64,000 nucleotides of DNA. It comes from CALGKJ01 sp049322695. Lineage in GTDB: Bacteria > Bacillota > Clostridia > Lutisporales > Lutisporaceae. The notes below the pieces were generated by a model. That model saw only the letters and a list, made by a program, of their open reading frames with translations. It was not told where the DNA came from and searched no databases. How positions within the stretch are numbered: the stretch's first letter is position 1; each line of letters begins with the position of its first letter. Below are positions 50,279 through 59,428 of this stretch, in pieces. The translations under genes and the position numbers were made by a program. The stretch is from the NCBI GenBank assembly GCA_049322695.1, contig JBMORW010000021.1, positions 124,001-188,000 of the forward strand, read 5' to 3'.

Positions 50279-51718
50279 TTGGATAATAATAATACTGAAA
50301 AGAGAACGGGACATATATCTATAAGGGATAATATAGGCTATGGCTTTGGAAATCTAGGCTATGGAATTGTTTTTCAGGTAATTGCCTCATACCTAGTATT
50401 CTACGGGACTGCCATACATAATATTCCCGGAAGTCTCATAGGACTTGCAGTCAGTATAGGAGTAATATGGGATGGCCTGACAGACCCTATAATGGGATAT
50501 ATCTCAGATAAAACGAGTAATAAGAGATATGGAAGACGTCATCTTTATCTGTTAATTGGCTGTATGGGAATTGCTGTTTTTAATTATTTACTGTGGATTA
50601 TCAATGCTGAACTAACTACTTCAATGAAGTTTTTCTGGATCTTCACCGATCTGATTCTGATAAAAAGCTTTCTGACTGTATATGCTACACCCTATACTGC
50701 ACTTGGAGCTGAACTGTCTCATGACTACAACCAAAGGACCTCCATACAGGGTGTTAAGACCATTTTCTTTCTGACTGGCATCGGAATGGCCACTGTGATG
50801 GGAATGTTTGCATTTTTTCAGCCTACTCCCGAATATCCTGTGGGACAGCTGAATCCCATTGCCTACAGAAACCTCGGATTAACTGCATCTCTGATAATGC
50901 TGGCATCAGGAATAGTCTGCTTCTATGCTACAAAGAAGTACATACCTGTTCTCCCGAAGCCTCAAGTCTCTTCTGCCGGTAAAGAATGGTATAAAAGATT
51001 GTTGTTTGATTTTAAGGCAGCACTAAGTAACAAGGACTACAGAGTTGTAGTCTATGCATACCTTTTCACCAATATAGCGTCTGCTCTGGTAAGTACCTTT
51101 GGCTTGCATGTTTTCACATATACCTTCAAGCTGACAAACAACACCATAGCATTTATATTTGGTACTCAGATAGCTATTTGCATAGTTACACAGCCAATAT
51201 GGATAAGAATATCGAAAGTCTTGGATAAAAAGCCTGCCGCCATATTAGGACTTTTGATTAACATAGTAGGCGGACTAGTATTTATTGCAATGGTTCTGCT
51301 GCGCAGCCATATTGAAGGAAATTTTGCATATTTTTTACCTTATGCTCTCATAACAGGATTTGGCACCAGCGGGCTATTTACACTTCCTTTGTCCATGATT
51401 GCCGATACAATAGACATTGAAGAGCTCAAGCACGGAATAAGGACAGAAGGCATTTATTACGGCTGTCTCACTTTATTTTACAAGCTATCCCAATCATTAG
51501 TAATATTCCTTCTGGGTGTAATGCTTGATCTCATCAGGTTCAATCCTGACTTGCCGATACAACCTCAAAGTACGGAGCTAGTACTTGGCCTTACAATATC
51601 TGTAGGCAGCATAGTGGCCTTTTCCATATGCCTGTTCTACTATTCTAGATACAGTCTGAACAAAGAAAAGGTCGACAGTGCACAAAGAGAGCTGAAGCTT
51701 AGAAGAGGAACATTATAA
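50279..51718 (+). CDS. GPH-family sugar:cation symporter
   Basis: Membrane carrier of 479 residues with about twelve helices. The family motif is WDGLTDPIMGYISDKT (about 63-78), followed by NKRYGRRHLYLL. TTG 50279 has GGGGTGAG upstream. It lies after the ABC permease gene but with a 77-base gap, so it may be transcribed separately. Converges on the histidine kinase gene. Paralogue of the symporter at 35038-36363; no glycosidase lies beside it, so the solute is open. Confidence 0.9.
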   Translation: MDNNNTEKRTGHISIRDNIGYGFGNLGYGIVFQVIASYLVFYGTAIHNIPGSLIGLAVSIGVIWDGLTDPIMGYISDKTSNKRYGRRHLYLLIGCMGIAVFNYLLWIINAELTTSMKFFWIFTDLILIKSFLTVYATPYTALGAELSHDYNQRTSIQGVKTIFFLTGIGMATVMGMFAFFQPTPEYPVGQLNPIAYRNLGLTASLIMLASGIVCFYATKKYIPVLPKPQVSSAGKEWYKRLLFDFKAALSNKDYRVVVYAYLFTNIASALVSTFGLHVFTYTFKLTNNTIAFIFGTQIAICIVTQPIWIRISKVLDKKPAAILGLLINIVGGLVFIAMVLLRSHIEGNFAYFLPYALITGFGTSGLFTLPLSMIADTIDIEELKHGIRTEGIYYGCLTLFYKLSQSLVIFLLGVMLDLIRFNPDLPIQPQSTELVLGLTISVGSIVAFSICLFYYSRYSLNKEKVDSAQRELKLRRGTL

Positions 51719-51723
51719 AATAA

Positions 51724-51750
51724 AGTACCGGGACAAAACATCCCGGTACT
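51724..51750 (-). terminator. Terminator between the symporter and kinase genes
   Basis: Perfect ten-base stem AGTACCGGGA / TCCCGGTACT with loop CAAAACA. The T tail (TTTATTTT) is on the minus strand, so it mainly ends the kinase gene; it may slow plus-strand reading too. Confidence 0.8.
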
Positions 51751-51754
51751 GCTG

Positions 51755-53923
51755 CTATTCAATACATTTAAAGCGTATTGTGACTTTAAAAAGGTCCCCG
51801 TCTATATCTATACTCAGTTTGCCTCCATGCAGCTCAACTATACTCTTTGCTATGGAAAGCCCCAAACCAGATCCCTCTGTATGCCTTGATTTATCTCCTC
51901 TTACAAATCTTTCAAATATGTCTTCATTTGAAAAGTCCAGCTCATATGCGGATATGTTTTTAAAAGTAATAACAACGTCACCCATTTCTTCCGAGACATC
52001 AACATAAACTCTGGTTTCTTTTTGGGAATACTTAAGAATATTGTTTATCAGATTGTCAAAAACCCTCCATACCTTCTTTCCATCCAGCATGGCATGGATT
52101 TTGGTTTTTTGAACATTCAACCTGAATATCAGGGTACTCCTGTTTATCTTTTCCTCGTTTTCTCCCATTATTTGGTTTATTAAAGCTACTACATCAACCT
52201 TATCAAGATTCAACTCAATAGAACCGCTTGACACCTTGGAGGCTTCGAATAAATCCTCTATAAGCACCTTTAGCCTTTGGGATTTACTGTCGAGTATTTC
52301 TATATAGGATTTTATTTCTTCAGCCGTTATGTTTTCTTTTTTCAGTAAATCTATATAGCTGATAATTGAAGTAAGGGGAGTTTTTAAGTCATGGGATACG
52401 TTGGTGATAAGCTCTGTCTTGAGCCTTTCGCTTTTTATCTGGTTATCCAGAGACTTCCTGTAGCCATCCTTAATATTGTTGATATTCCTCGCAAGTCTTC
52501 CTAATTCTCCTTTTCTGCTTTCATCGATAATAAGGCTCATATTTCCTGAGGTTATTTCCTCAGTACCTTTCAATATTTTGTTTACTTGAATTATTTCTTT
52601 TAAAACATATCTGGGTACTGTTAAGAAGTATATCCCCAGGTAGATTAAGCAGAGCAGGAATACTCCTCCGTCGCTTTCTGCTGTCGTCAAGCTGACTGCA
52701 ATCACCAGACCACTTAAGACTGTCAGCACAGCAATAACAATTGTTTTAACCATAAGGCCTACATTAGCAAAAGCCTCTTTTAGCAGCCTGTAGGAGCTGA
52801 ATACCACACTGTGCGTCAACTGCTTCAATGCATCCTCCCGCGAGCTTTTTATCTTGCGAATATCCTTGAACACAAAGCACAGATATAATACATATATTGA
52901 GACCATAAAAACAACTACAGTCATTTCGATCCTTAAGGGATAATATACAGAGCGTGTTGATATTAGGAACTCATTTACCAGAAATAAACTGATTATGAAA
53001 AGTCCCAGCCTTATATCCAATGGTATGAGCCTGTATATACTCATTAGAACGCCTTCAAGCTTCGATTCGCTCCTTGCTCTTATCAAAAACAAAATAGCAG
53101 CTGATAAGCAAACTGCAGCCAGAAGCACTGCTCCCATCAATTGAGCTCTGCCTTTCATGGTGTTGAAGTATTCTATCTGGCCGAGAACTCTATGATTCAT
53201 GTATTGTATTTCCTTAGGTATTACCAGATATGCTTCCAGCCCGTTTTCTTCAAAAAGCCGGTTCAAGGCTGTATAGCTGTTATCCAGTGAAGCATCAGGA
53301 AGCTTTAATGAATAATGTGCTTGAGTGGATATAAAGTCCTGTATATTATTTGAAGTCTTTATATTTGTATAAATATCCTTTGTTTTTTTGTTCTGGATAT
53401 AGTACTTTAAATACCAGGTCCCGTTAATAAGTCCTTCTGCGCTCAAGTATGGAGTTTCAGCCAGCTTCATCAGCTCCTCCCTGACCTCTTCATCGGTGCG
53501 CCCAAAAGCGTTTTGAGCATCGGAAAGCTTTTCATCCTTCTGCTCTGCCAACTCTTTTACCATTTCCTCATTACCGGCTTGCATGGCTTTATCTATGAGC
53601 AAATCGTACTTCTTGTTTATGTCATTTACCTGACTCATAAGATATGTATTGTACCACTTTTTCCGTGCTTCCAACTCATTTGAATCTATTTTCTTATCAT
53701 CCGGAAGCTCCTTGAATTTTTTATACTCTATATGATAAGTAATTATGCTTTTTGAATACTCAAAAAGCTCGCTTTTAAAATCCCTGCTTTCAAAATACGG
53801 ATTTTCCCCTAGATACTCAATGTTTATTAAAAAGTCCCTGACAGTAATCAGACTTACTGCCAGCAATACGACCAAAATTGCGGCTAAAATACTTTGAAAG
53901 CTATTTCTCAATTTTATAGCCAA
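51755..53923 (-). CDS. Sensor histidine kinase (OmpR-type pair)
   Basis: Membrane kinase of 722 residues. Order: N-terminal helix (about 10-30), an extracytoplasmic region (30-265) rich in Lys and Glu, several further helices (265-440), HAMP (445-500), HisKA with NVSHDLKTPLTS (His near 512) and HATPase with NLINNILKYS and GSGLGLSIAKS. Start TTG 53923 overlaps the response regulator gene by 23 bases. It works with that regulator. The number of membrane helices (about six) is larger than in simple two-helix sensors. Signal unknown. Confidence 0.92.
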   Translation of the reverse strand: MAIKLRNSFQSILAAILVVLLAVSLITVRDFLINIEYLGENPYFESRDFKSELFEYSKSIITYHIEYKKFKELPDDKKIDSNELEARKKWYNTYLMSQVNDINKKYDLLIDKAMQAGNEEMVKELAEQKDEKLSDAQNAFGRTDEEVREELMKLAETPYLSAEGLINGTWYLKYYIQNKKTKDIYTNIKTSNNIQDFISTQAHYSLKLPDASLDNSYTALNRLFEENGLEAYLVIPKEIQYMNHRVLGQIEYFNTMKGRAQLMGAVLLAAVCLSAAILFLIRARSESKLEGVLMSIYRLIPLDIRLGLFIISLFLVNEFLISTRSVYYPLRIEMTVVVFMVSIYVLYLCFVFKDIRKIKSSREDALKQLTHSVVFSSYRLLKEAFANVGLMVKTIVIAVLTVLSGLVIAVSLTTAESDGGVFLLCLIYLGIYFLTVPRYVLKEIIQVNKILKGTEEITSGNMSLIIDESRKGELGRLARNINNIKDGYRKSLDNQIKSERLKTELITNVSHDLKTPLTSIISYIDLLKKENITAEEIKSYIEILDSKSQRLKVLIEDLFEASKVSSGSIELNLDKVDVVALINQIMGENEEKINRSTLIFRLNVQKTKIHAMLDGKKVWRVFDNLINNILKYSQKETRVYVDVSEEMGDVVITFKNISAYELDFSNEDIFERFVRGDKSRHTEGSGLGLSIAKSIVELHGGKLSIDIDGDLFKVTIRFKCIE

Positions 53924-54599
53924 TTCCCCACACCACCTTTAAATATTTGGGTTCCTTTGGGTTTATTTCTATTTTCTCTCTGATCCTTCTTATATGCACT
54001 GCTACTGTATTATCAGCATTAAAGCACGGCTCCTGCCATACTCTGTCATAGATTTCATCTATGGAAAACACTTTACCCTTGTTTTCCATTAACAGTTCAA
54101 GTATTTTGAACTCTAAAGGCGTAAGCCTTACCTCATCTCCATCCACCGTTACCTGCTTAGTACTTTTATTTAGAGCAAGTCCCCGTATACAGATTTCATC
54201 CTCCCTCAGATTATAGCTTCCCAGAGAAATATATCTTCTGAGCTGGGATTTTACTCTGGCAATCATTTCAAGAGGATTAAAGGGCTTGGTAATATAATCA
54301 TCGGCACCTATATTCAAACCTAGTATCTTGTCGGTATCCTCAGATTTTGCCGAAAGCATAATAATAGGTATGCTCCTCTTTTCACGAATTCTGAAGGCTG
54401 TTTTTATTCCATCTAGCCTGGGCATCATCACATCCAAAAGTATAATATGAATTTCTTCTTTATCGAGCAGCTCCAAGGCTTCAATGCCATCCTTAGCCTT
54501 GTATACCTTCAAGCCTTCATTTTTTAAGTAAATTTCTATTGCATCTCTGATTTCCACTTCGTCATCAACCACCAAAACACTGTATCGGTTCAATTTCAT
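53901..54599 (-). CDS. OmpR-family response regulator
   Basis: Transcription regulator of 232 residues. The receiver has VLVVDDEVEI, phosphoacceptor Asp in LLDVMMPRLDG (near 54), Thr/Ser switch in MLSAKSEDTDK and KPFNPLE. The C-terminal winged helix has TPLEFKILELLMENKG and DNTVAVHIRRIREKIE. It is the first gene of the pair with the kinase. Start is uncertain by a few codons: ATG 54599 behind AAGGAAAGG, or TTG 54593 behind GGGTGAT. Targets unknown; an ABC exporter is encoded 4.5 kb away. Confidence 0.93.
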   Translation of the reverse strand: MKLNRYSVLVVDDEVEIRDAIEIYLKNEGLKVYKAKDGIEALELLDKEEIHIILLDVMMPRLDGIKTAFRIREKRSIPIIMLSAKSEDTDKILGLNIGADDYITKPFNPLEMIARVKSQLRRYISLGSYNLREDEICIRGLALNKSTKQVTVDGDEVRLTPLEFKILELLMENKGKVFSIDEIYDRVWQEPCFNADNTVAVHIRRIREKIEINPKEPKYLKVVWGIGYKIEK

Positions 54600-54725
54600 C
54601 ACCCTTTCCTTGAATATTATACCATTTTAACACCTCCCTCCAACAACCGCATTTTCATTATAATAATCTATTTTTAAAAAACCTCCATCATATTTCTTAA
54701 GAATTTCTTAAAATATGAAAAAAAA

Positions 54726-54745
54726 GACACTGCTTATACAGTGCC
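54726..54745 (-). terminator. Terminator of the class I methyltransferase gene
   Basis: Seven-base stem GACACTG / CAGTGCC with one mismatch, loop CTTATA, and an eight-T run on the minus strand. Confidence 0.8.
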
Positions 54746-54754
54746 TTTTCATGC

Positions 54755-55336
54755 CTATTTTATCAGCTTCAAATATATTATATTATCCTTCATTTCCTCA
54801 GCTGCAGGTTTAAATCCTGCTTTTTCAGCCAGAGCTCTGAAGTAATGTATATTCTGTATTCTGCCCGGCCATCTGGTACCATAGCCGGAGTTATCTGTAC
54901 CCTGAGGTATATGGTACTTGAACTTAAACAGTATTAAATCCTTTTCCCCTCCGTCATATTCTGGTATTTCTATATCCCAAATATGTAGCTCCCCATTGGG
55001 CTTCAGTACCCTGTATGCTTCTCTCAACACCTGCTCATGATCCTCACACTTTATAAACATGAGGGTAAACAAGGATGTGACTGTCTCAAAGGAATTGTCC
55101 AGAAACTTTAAGTCTTTTCCGTCCATTATTATTTTTAACGGACCTTCAGGTGTTTCCTCCAGTTCTCTCTTAATTGGGTCTATTGCTACTACCCTCTCAG
55201 GAAAAATCCTTCCAATTATACCTTCTCCTCCGCCTCCGATATCAAGAATTCTTCCCTTTAAATCCAAGTCAGTCAATGAAAGTTCTTGATCTGGAAGCCA
55301 GTATTTTCTTTCTTCAGTTATAACTGTATTTGACAT
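54755..55336 (-). CDS. Class I SAM-dependent methyltransferase
   Basis: Methyltransferase of 193 residues. Motif I is ILDIGGGGEGIIGRIF (about 30-45), acidic strand-2 end VVAIDPIK, motif IV-like FETVTSLFTLMFIK, and LKPNGELHIWD. The N-terminus is short and the C-terminal tail ends in a beta strand, typical of small-molecule methyltransferases. ATG 55336 follows GGGGGAT. It is a single gene with its own terminator. Substrate unknown. Confidence 0.88.
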   Translation of the reverse strand: MSNTVITEERKYWLPDQELSLTDLDLKGRILDIGGGGEGIIGRIFPERVVAIDPIKRELEETPEGPLKIIMDGKDLKFLDNSFETVTSLFTLMFIKCEDHEQVLREAYRVLKPNGELHIWDIEIPEYDGGEKDLILFKFKYHIPQGTDNSGYGTRWPGRIQNIHYFRALAEKAGFKPAAEEMKDNIIYLKLIK

Positions 55337-55406
55337 ATTTATCCCCCTCTTATCACTTTATATAAAAATATACAGTAACAAAGCAAAAAGGTTTCATGCA
55401 TGTAAA

Positions 55407-55943
55407 TTATTCTAGTAAAATCACCTTATCCTTTAAATACTTTATGGGATAGAACTCAGCAAAGCCTATAGAAGACACTACAGCCTCAAAGGGCTGAAGC
55501 TCATCCAGCAGTACATCTATGGCTTTAAGCGTATTTTCCCTATCAATATTGTATGTCATAGTACAGTGAGGAACCAGCAGCTTAGGCATATAAAGCCTGT
55601 TGGGTCTAAAATCAGCATCACCGTAGAAGCTATAAAAGCTTTCATGCATATGCAGCAGATCTATTGTAGCCTTTGGCGCAAGATATACAATTCCCGCATC
55701 CCCCGGAAAGCAGCCGATACTTGAAAATGTCATAGTAAATTTTTTTATTGTTTTAGCAAATTGTCTGGCTCTATTAATAATTTCCTCTTTGTTCTCATAG
55801 TCAAACGCAGCCAAAGAAACATGAGGATAACTCCCGCTATCAATCATTTCACGGCATATATTCCTATCATAAAGTATTTTCCACAGCTTATGTATCTTTT
55901 CATTTGTGCTATCATCAAAATAGAAAACTACACCAATAGACAT
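55407..55943 (-). CDS. 2'-5' RNA ligase/2H phosphoesterase family protein
   Basis: Protein of 178 residues with the two HxT/S motifs of the 2H superfamily: YPHVSLAAFD (His about 40) and VPHCTMTYN (His about 129). Members hydrolyse cyclic nucleotides or act on RNA ends. I chose ATG 55943 with GAGGGTGTTG upstream; a longer frame begins 18 bases earlier. No signal peptide. Monocistronic. Substrate unknown. Confidence 0.88.
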   Translation of the reverse strand: MSIGVVFYFDDSTNEKIHKLWKILYDRNICREMIDSGSYPHVSLAAFDYENKEEIINRARQFAKTIKKFTMTFSSIGCFPGDAGIVYLAPKATIDLLHMHESFYSFYGDADFRPNRLYMPKLLVPHCTMTYNIDRENTLKAIDVLLDELQPFEAVVSSIGFAEFYPIKYLKDKVILLE

Positions 55944-56019
55944 ATCAACACCCTCATTCATCCAGTATAATGTTAATATTCTCCAAATAATACATAACTC
56001 CTTTATTGCCCACTAAAAA

Positions 56020-56048
56020 GCAGCACAATATAAAATCGATTGTGCTGC
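56020..56048 (-). terminator. Terminator of the DUF2383 gene
   Basis: Perfect ten-base stem GCAGCACAAT / ATTGTGCTGC with a nine-base loop and a five-T tail on the minus strand. Confidence 0.88.
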
Positions 56049-56054
56049 CAGCAT

Positions 56055-56480
56055 TCAGTGTAGCAAGTTATTAAGATGCTCTATATGCCCTTTATCAGTG
56101 TTCAATATGTCCTCTACAATTTTTTTGCTCTCAAAATCCAAATCTCCTTTAACCAGCTCTACTGAAGCATTAATACCCATACTTTCACCTTTAACTGCCT
56201 GATTTATGATTTCATTGATGTCATTGTCGGTTCCCTTCAGCCTGCTCATAGTATCCGCTATGGTGCCCTTCAAGCCGGCACCATCAACGGCAGTGCCTCC
56301 TAGATTCTGTATTCTTTCAGCAACCATAATTGCATGAAGCTTATGGTCCTGCTGTATTTTTTGAAGCTCCGACCTAATATAGGGATCTTTTGTATGCTGT
56401 ATCAGTCTTTCATATTGGTGTATCCCTATATATTGACCTTTAAGAAAGTTATTAAGTTCATTAACCACATCTTTATTCAT
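56055..56480 (-). CDS. DUF2383 ferritin-like four-helix protein
   Basis: Soluble protein of 141 residues predicted as a four-helix bundle. It matches the DUF2383/PA2169 family: NNFLKGQYIGIHQYERLI, HKLHAIMVAERIQNLGG, ESMGINASVELVKGDL and DKGHIEHLNNLLH, with Glu and His spaced as in ferritin-like metal sites. ATG 56480 follows AGGAGTG. Role unknown; related proteins are linked to stress responses in some bacteria. Confidence 0.88.
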   Translation of the reverse strand: MNKDVVNELNNFLKGQYIGIHQYERLIQHTKDPYIRSELQKIQQDHKLHAIMVAERIQNLGGTAVDGAGLKGTIADTMSRLKGTDNDINEIINQAVKGESMGINASVELVKGDLDFESKKIVEDILNTDKGHIEHLNNLLH

Positions 56481-56548
56481 TATTTCACTCCTAATTGCTT
56501 TTTGTTAGTTTTCCAAATTAAAAGAAATACTATCCAAAGCATTAAAAA

Positions 56549-56578
56549 AAAGCTCCGGAAATGTTTTTCCGAAGCTTT
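56549..56578 (-). terminator. Terminator of the chemoreceptor gene
   Basis: Stem AAAGCTCCGGAAA / TTTCCGAAGCTTT with one mismatch and a short loop, ending on the minus strand in a run of eight T. Confidence 0.88.
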
Positions 56579-56581
56579 CAA

Positions 56582-58108
56582 TTACTTTTTGTTTACCAAA
56601 TTCAACAGCTCCCCTGCTATCTTATCTATGGTATAGACAGAGGATGTTACCTGCTGCATGGAAGCAAGCTGTTCTTCAGATGCAGCCGCAATATTTTGCA
56701 GGTCTTCGATGCTTCTATGGTTTATTTCCTTTATATCGTTAATTATTTGTGTAAGCTTATGCCCATTTTCTGCGGTTTCCGAACTGAATCGGCTTATGCC
56801 AATAATGCTGCTGCCCATTGCTTTTATTGAGTCAGAAATAGTTTTATAGGAGGTATCAGCTTCTCTTATAATGGTTAGACCTTCTGCCACCATGGAAGAG
56901 CTCTTGTTCATAGCTTTTACCGCACCTTGTGTTCCGTCAAGCACCTCAGAAATAAGCTTAGCAATTTCTTCTGCAGCATTTTTAGATTGTTCAGCCAGCT
57001 TTCTAACCTCACCTGCAACCACTGCAAAACCTTTACCCAGTTCACCTGCTCTGGCAGACTCAATAGCCGCATTCAGAGCCAGCAGATTAGTCTGTTCTGA
57101 GATTCCGGTTATAACGGAAACAATACTATTTATTTCATTAGATCTTTCACTAAGCCTTGAAATAATATTCCTGCTTTCGCCTGTTACTTCATCAATAACC
57201 TCCATTTTATCAGCTGCATTTTTTATTACAATACTGTTTTGCTCTGCCAATTTACTTACCTTATCAGACACATTAACAATATGCTTGTTCTGATCAGCTA
57301 TCATATCCAGCTTGTCGGACATTTGCATTACCACATCTGCAGCTGCATCAACCTGCCTGATGGTGATTTCTGAGCCGTCTGCCACTTGGCTAGCATTAGC
57401 AGCAATATGCTCGCTGGTTTTCGATGTGCTCTCTGTAATGCTTGTAAGCTGTCTTACCGAGCTGGCAAGCACATTTGAAACCTCTGTGGACTTGTCGGTT
57501 ATGGCCATCATCCTGTCCAACAGCTCCTTTTGCTCTTCAGCGCCCATCATGTTGTTCAGCAAATCTGCAGTTCTTTTGGATAACGCGATGAATATAAGTG
57601 ACAATGCGATCAGCTCGATAGCTCTCGGGCCTACACCAAATACTATTACTTCATAAATGCTTGCAAAGTTTTTATCAACAACTCCTCCTGAGTAAAATCC
57701 TAAAATCTGGCTTATAGATATAAGAACCACAGACAAAGCTACTGCAAATAAGCTTAGCTTTCTGGAAAAGTAAAGACTCGCAATGGCAACTGCATATACA
57801 TACAAAAGAATCGCATGAAAGGAAAGGAACGTACTGGTTATTGACACCATCAATACTGCTGAAGTAACAATAATGTATTTTACCCACCTACCCTGCTGCT
57901 TAAGCAGAAATACCAGCAAAGCAGGAGTAAGTAGACATAAAGTGTCAAGAGCCATAGCTATGCTCATTATATCAATAGGTACGGTAAAAATCTGTATTAA
58001 GTCCAGGACATAAACCAAAGCTACAAATATGATTGTCAGCAGCATGATTTTTGCAGAAAACCGATTTGCCTCATATTCGTTCTTTATAAGAATACTATTT
58101 CTGTTCAT
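56582..58108 (-). CDS. Methyl-accepting chemotaxis protein with polytopic membrane domain
   Basis: Chemoreceptor of 508 residues. The first 195 residues hold about six hydrophobic helices and no clear outer ligand domain, so the signal may be sensed in the membrane. A linker then leads to the signalling domain (250-508), whose hairpin tip reads SEQTNLLALNAAIESARAGE and GFAVVAGEVRKLAEQS. It should act on a CheA/CheW array. I chose ATG 58108 behind AAAGGAGAT; an ATG six bases upstream is less well placed. Its promoter has an inverted repeat upstream. Monocistronic. Confidence 0.92.
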   Translation of the reverse strand: MNRNSILIKNEYEANRFSAKIMLLTIIFVALVYVLDLIQIFTVPIDIMSIAMALDTLCLLTPALLVFLLKQQGRWVKYIIVTSAVLMVSITSTFLSFHAILLYVYAVAIASLYFSRKLSLFAVALSVVLISISQILGFYSGGVVDKNFASIYEVIVFGVGPRAIELIALSLIFIALSKRTADLLNNMMGAEEQKELLDRMMAITDKSTEVSNVLASSVRQLTSITESTSKTSEHIAANASQVADGSEITIRQVDAAADVVMQMSDKLDMIADQNKHIVNVSDKVSKLAEQNSIVIKNAADKMEVIDEVTGESRNIISRLSERSNEINSIVSVITGISEQTNLLALNAAIESARAGELGKGFAVVAGEVRKLAEQSKNAAEEIAKLISEVLDGTQGAVKAMNKSSSMVAEGLTIIREADTSYKTISDSIKAMGSSIIGISRFSSETAENGHKLTQIINDIKEINHRSIEDLQNIAAASEEQLASMQQVTSSVYTIDKIAGELLNLVNKK

Positions 58109-58139
58109 AGGCATATCTCCTTTACATAAGTATAGTTCA

Positions 58140-58170
58140 ATTATAGCATATTATGGCAAATATGTAACAA
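58140..58170 (-). promoter_or_regulatory. Extended -10 promoter of the chemoreceptor gene
   Basis: On the minus strand TGCTATAAT (TG extension, perfect -10 at 58145-58140) with TTGTTA 19 bases upstream, 31 bases before the ATG at 58108. Confidence 0.55.
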
Positions 58171-58196
58171 GAAAGTGTGTCTTTCGACACTCTTTC
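58171..58196. promoter_or_regulatory. Inverted repeat, possible operator for the chemoreceptor promoter
   Basis: Eleven-base inverted repeat GAAAGTGTGTC / GACACTCTTTC with one mismatch and a TTTC centre, ending exactly where the -35 region of the chemoreceptor promoter begins. It has no T tail, so operator is likelier than terminator. Confidence 0.4.
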
Positions 58197-58498
58197 AGAA
58201 TTATTTGTATTCTTTAAAAAGTATTCTGACAGCCTGCCTGCAAACTCTTAAGTACGGTAAATGACTATTGAGGCAAATATCAGCCTGAATATGAGGTCAT
58301 TAAGCCCATAAGCTGTACACCGTAAATGGATATATCAATTGCCTCTGTGCCGCTGGCAGTTTTAAAAAACAGAATAACTATGCTATGCACATGCAGTATA
58401 GCAACAGAAAAGCAAAAATAAATTGCCTGCCTTCTATGTATTGAATATAATATATTTATTGGAAAAGATTAGGTAAGCTTGCCGATAGGAGGTTGTTC
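58197..58498. other. Intergenic stretch without a recognisable gene
   Basis: About 300 bases between divergent units. A minus-strand frame of roughly 65 codons (58258-58450) has a hydrophobic stretch but no start codon with a ribosome site, so I do not call it. AGGAGG at 58487-58492 belongs to the CPBP gene. Confidence 0.5.
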
Positions 58499-59341
58499 AT
58501 GAAAAAAACTTTAGCTGCTGTTTTGAAGGTTTTGCTTGTAGTAGGCATGTTTTTAACCTTTAATGTTCTAATTGCTGTTTTTGCCGGAATTGGACATGAG
58601 TTATACTATGAAATCAAAGGAATTTCATATTATGACACATTTTTTGAAATGTTCAGCAGAAAGTATTCTTTTGAGCTTTACATATTGGTTGGGCTAAATT
58701 GTTTAGTATGGTGTCTTATAGTTTATAAGCTGCGTGGTAAAAGCCTTCTTAAGGAATGCAGCATTATGCCTATCAGACTTAATCTCATTCTGCCCTTACT
58801 TTTGCTGGGATTCTGCATTCTGATAATCAACGCTTATATTAGCAGAATCTTTTTTGCAGGCAAATATCTGTTCAACCCGGGCAATATAATGTATTATGGC
58901 CTTTTAAGAAGCCTTTTGCTTATTGGTATACTAGGTCTGATATTTGAGGAAATCATATTCAGGGGTATAATTTTTAATATTCTTAGGAAAGACATTAATA
59001 TTTTTATATCCTTAGCAATATAAGCTATGATATTCGGACTTATGCACATGAATATGTTTCAAGCATCCCACTCCTTTATAGCAGGATTGATATTGGGGGG
59101 TGTGTATGTGGTAACCGGCTCTATACAGGCACCTGTATTGATACATATAGCTGTCAATTCCTTCAGTGTTCTTCTGGATAACTATGCCGACCAGCATTTT
59201 TTTCTTAACAACGGTACCGCTGTTTTTGCAGCTGTTGCGGCCGCTGCATTATTACTGGTATATTACCTGATATTCAGAAACAGAAGCTGTTTTTATCATC
59301 AAAAGCAAAGTATTGCTGAAGAAGAATCTATTGATTCATAA
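58499..59341 (+). pseudogene. CPBP intramembrane protease gene broken by an in-frame stop
   Basis: Frame for a 280-residue integral membrane protease (CPBP/Abi, type II CAAX-related) with a single TAA at codon 175 (59021-59023). The frame is otherwise open. All three active motifs are present: EEIIFR (Glu150-Glu151) before the stop, FGLMH just after it, and HIAVN near codon 220. The stop sits at AI-stop-AMIFGLMHM, where family members often have Gln, so CAA to TAA is the simplest cause. ATG 58499 follows AGGAGG by six bases. Expressed alone, either half lacks part of the metal site. Recoding is not excluded but no signal for it is seen. Confidence 0.85.
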
Positions 59342-59428
59342 GGTTTTTTTTATCAAAATACCATAATTACCACATATATATGATAAACTAATAATAATTA
59401 AAATAACATTTATAGAAGGTGATTTAGG

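Noticed and set aside
58258..58450. Minus-strand frame of about 65 codons with a hydrophobic stretch
   Set aside because: No start codon with a ribosome site and no recognisable motif; treated as intergenic.
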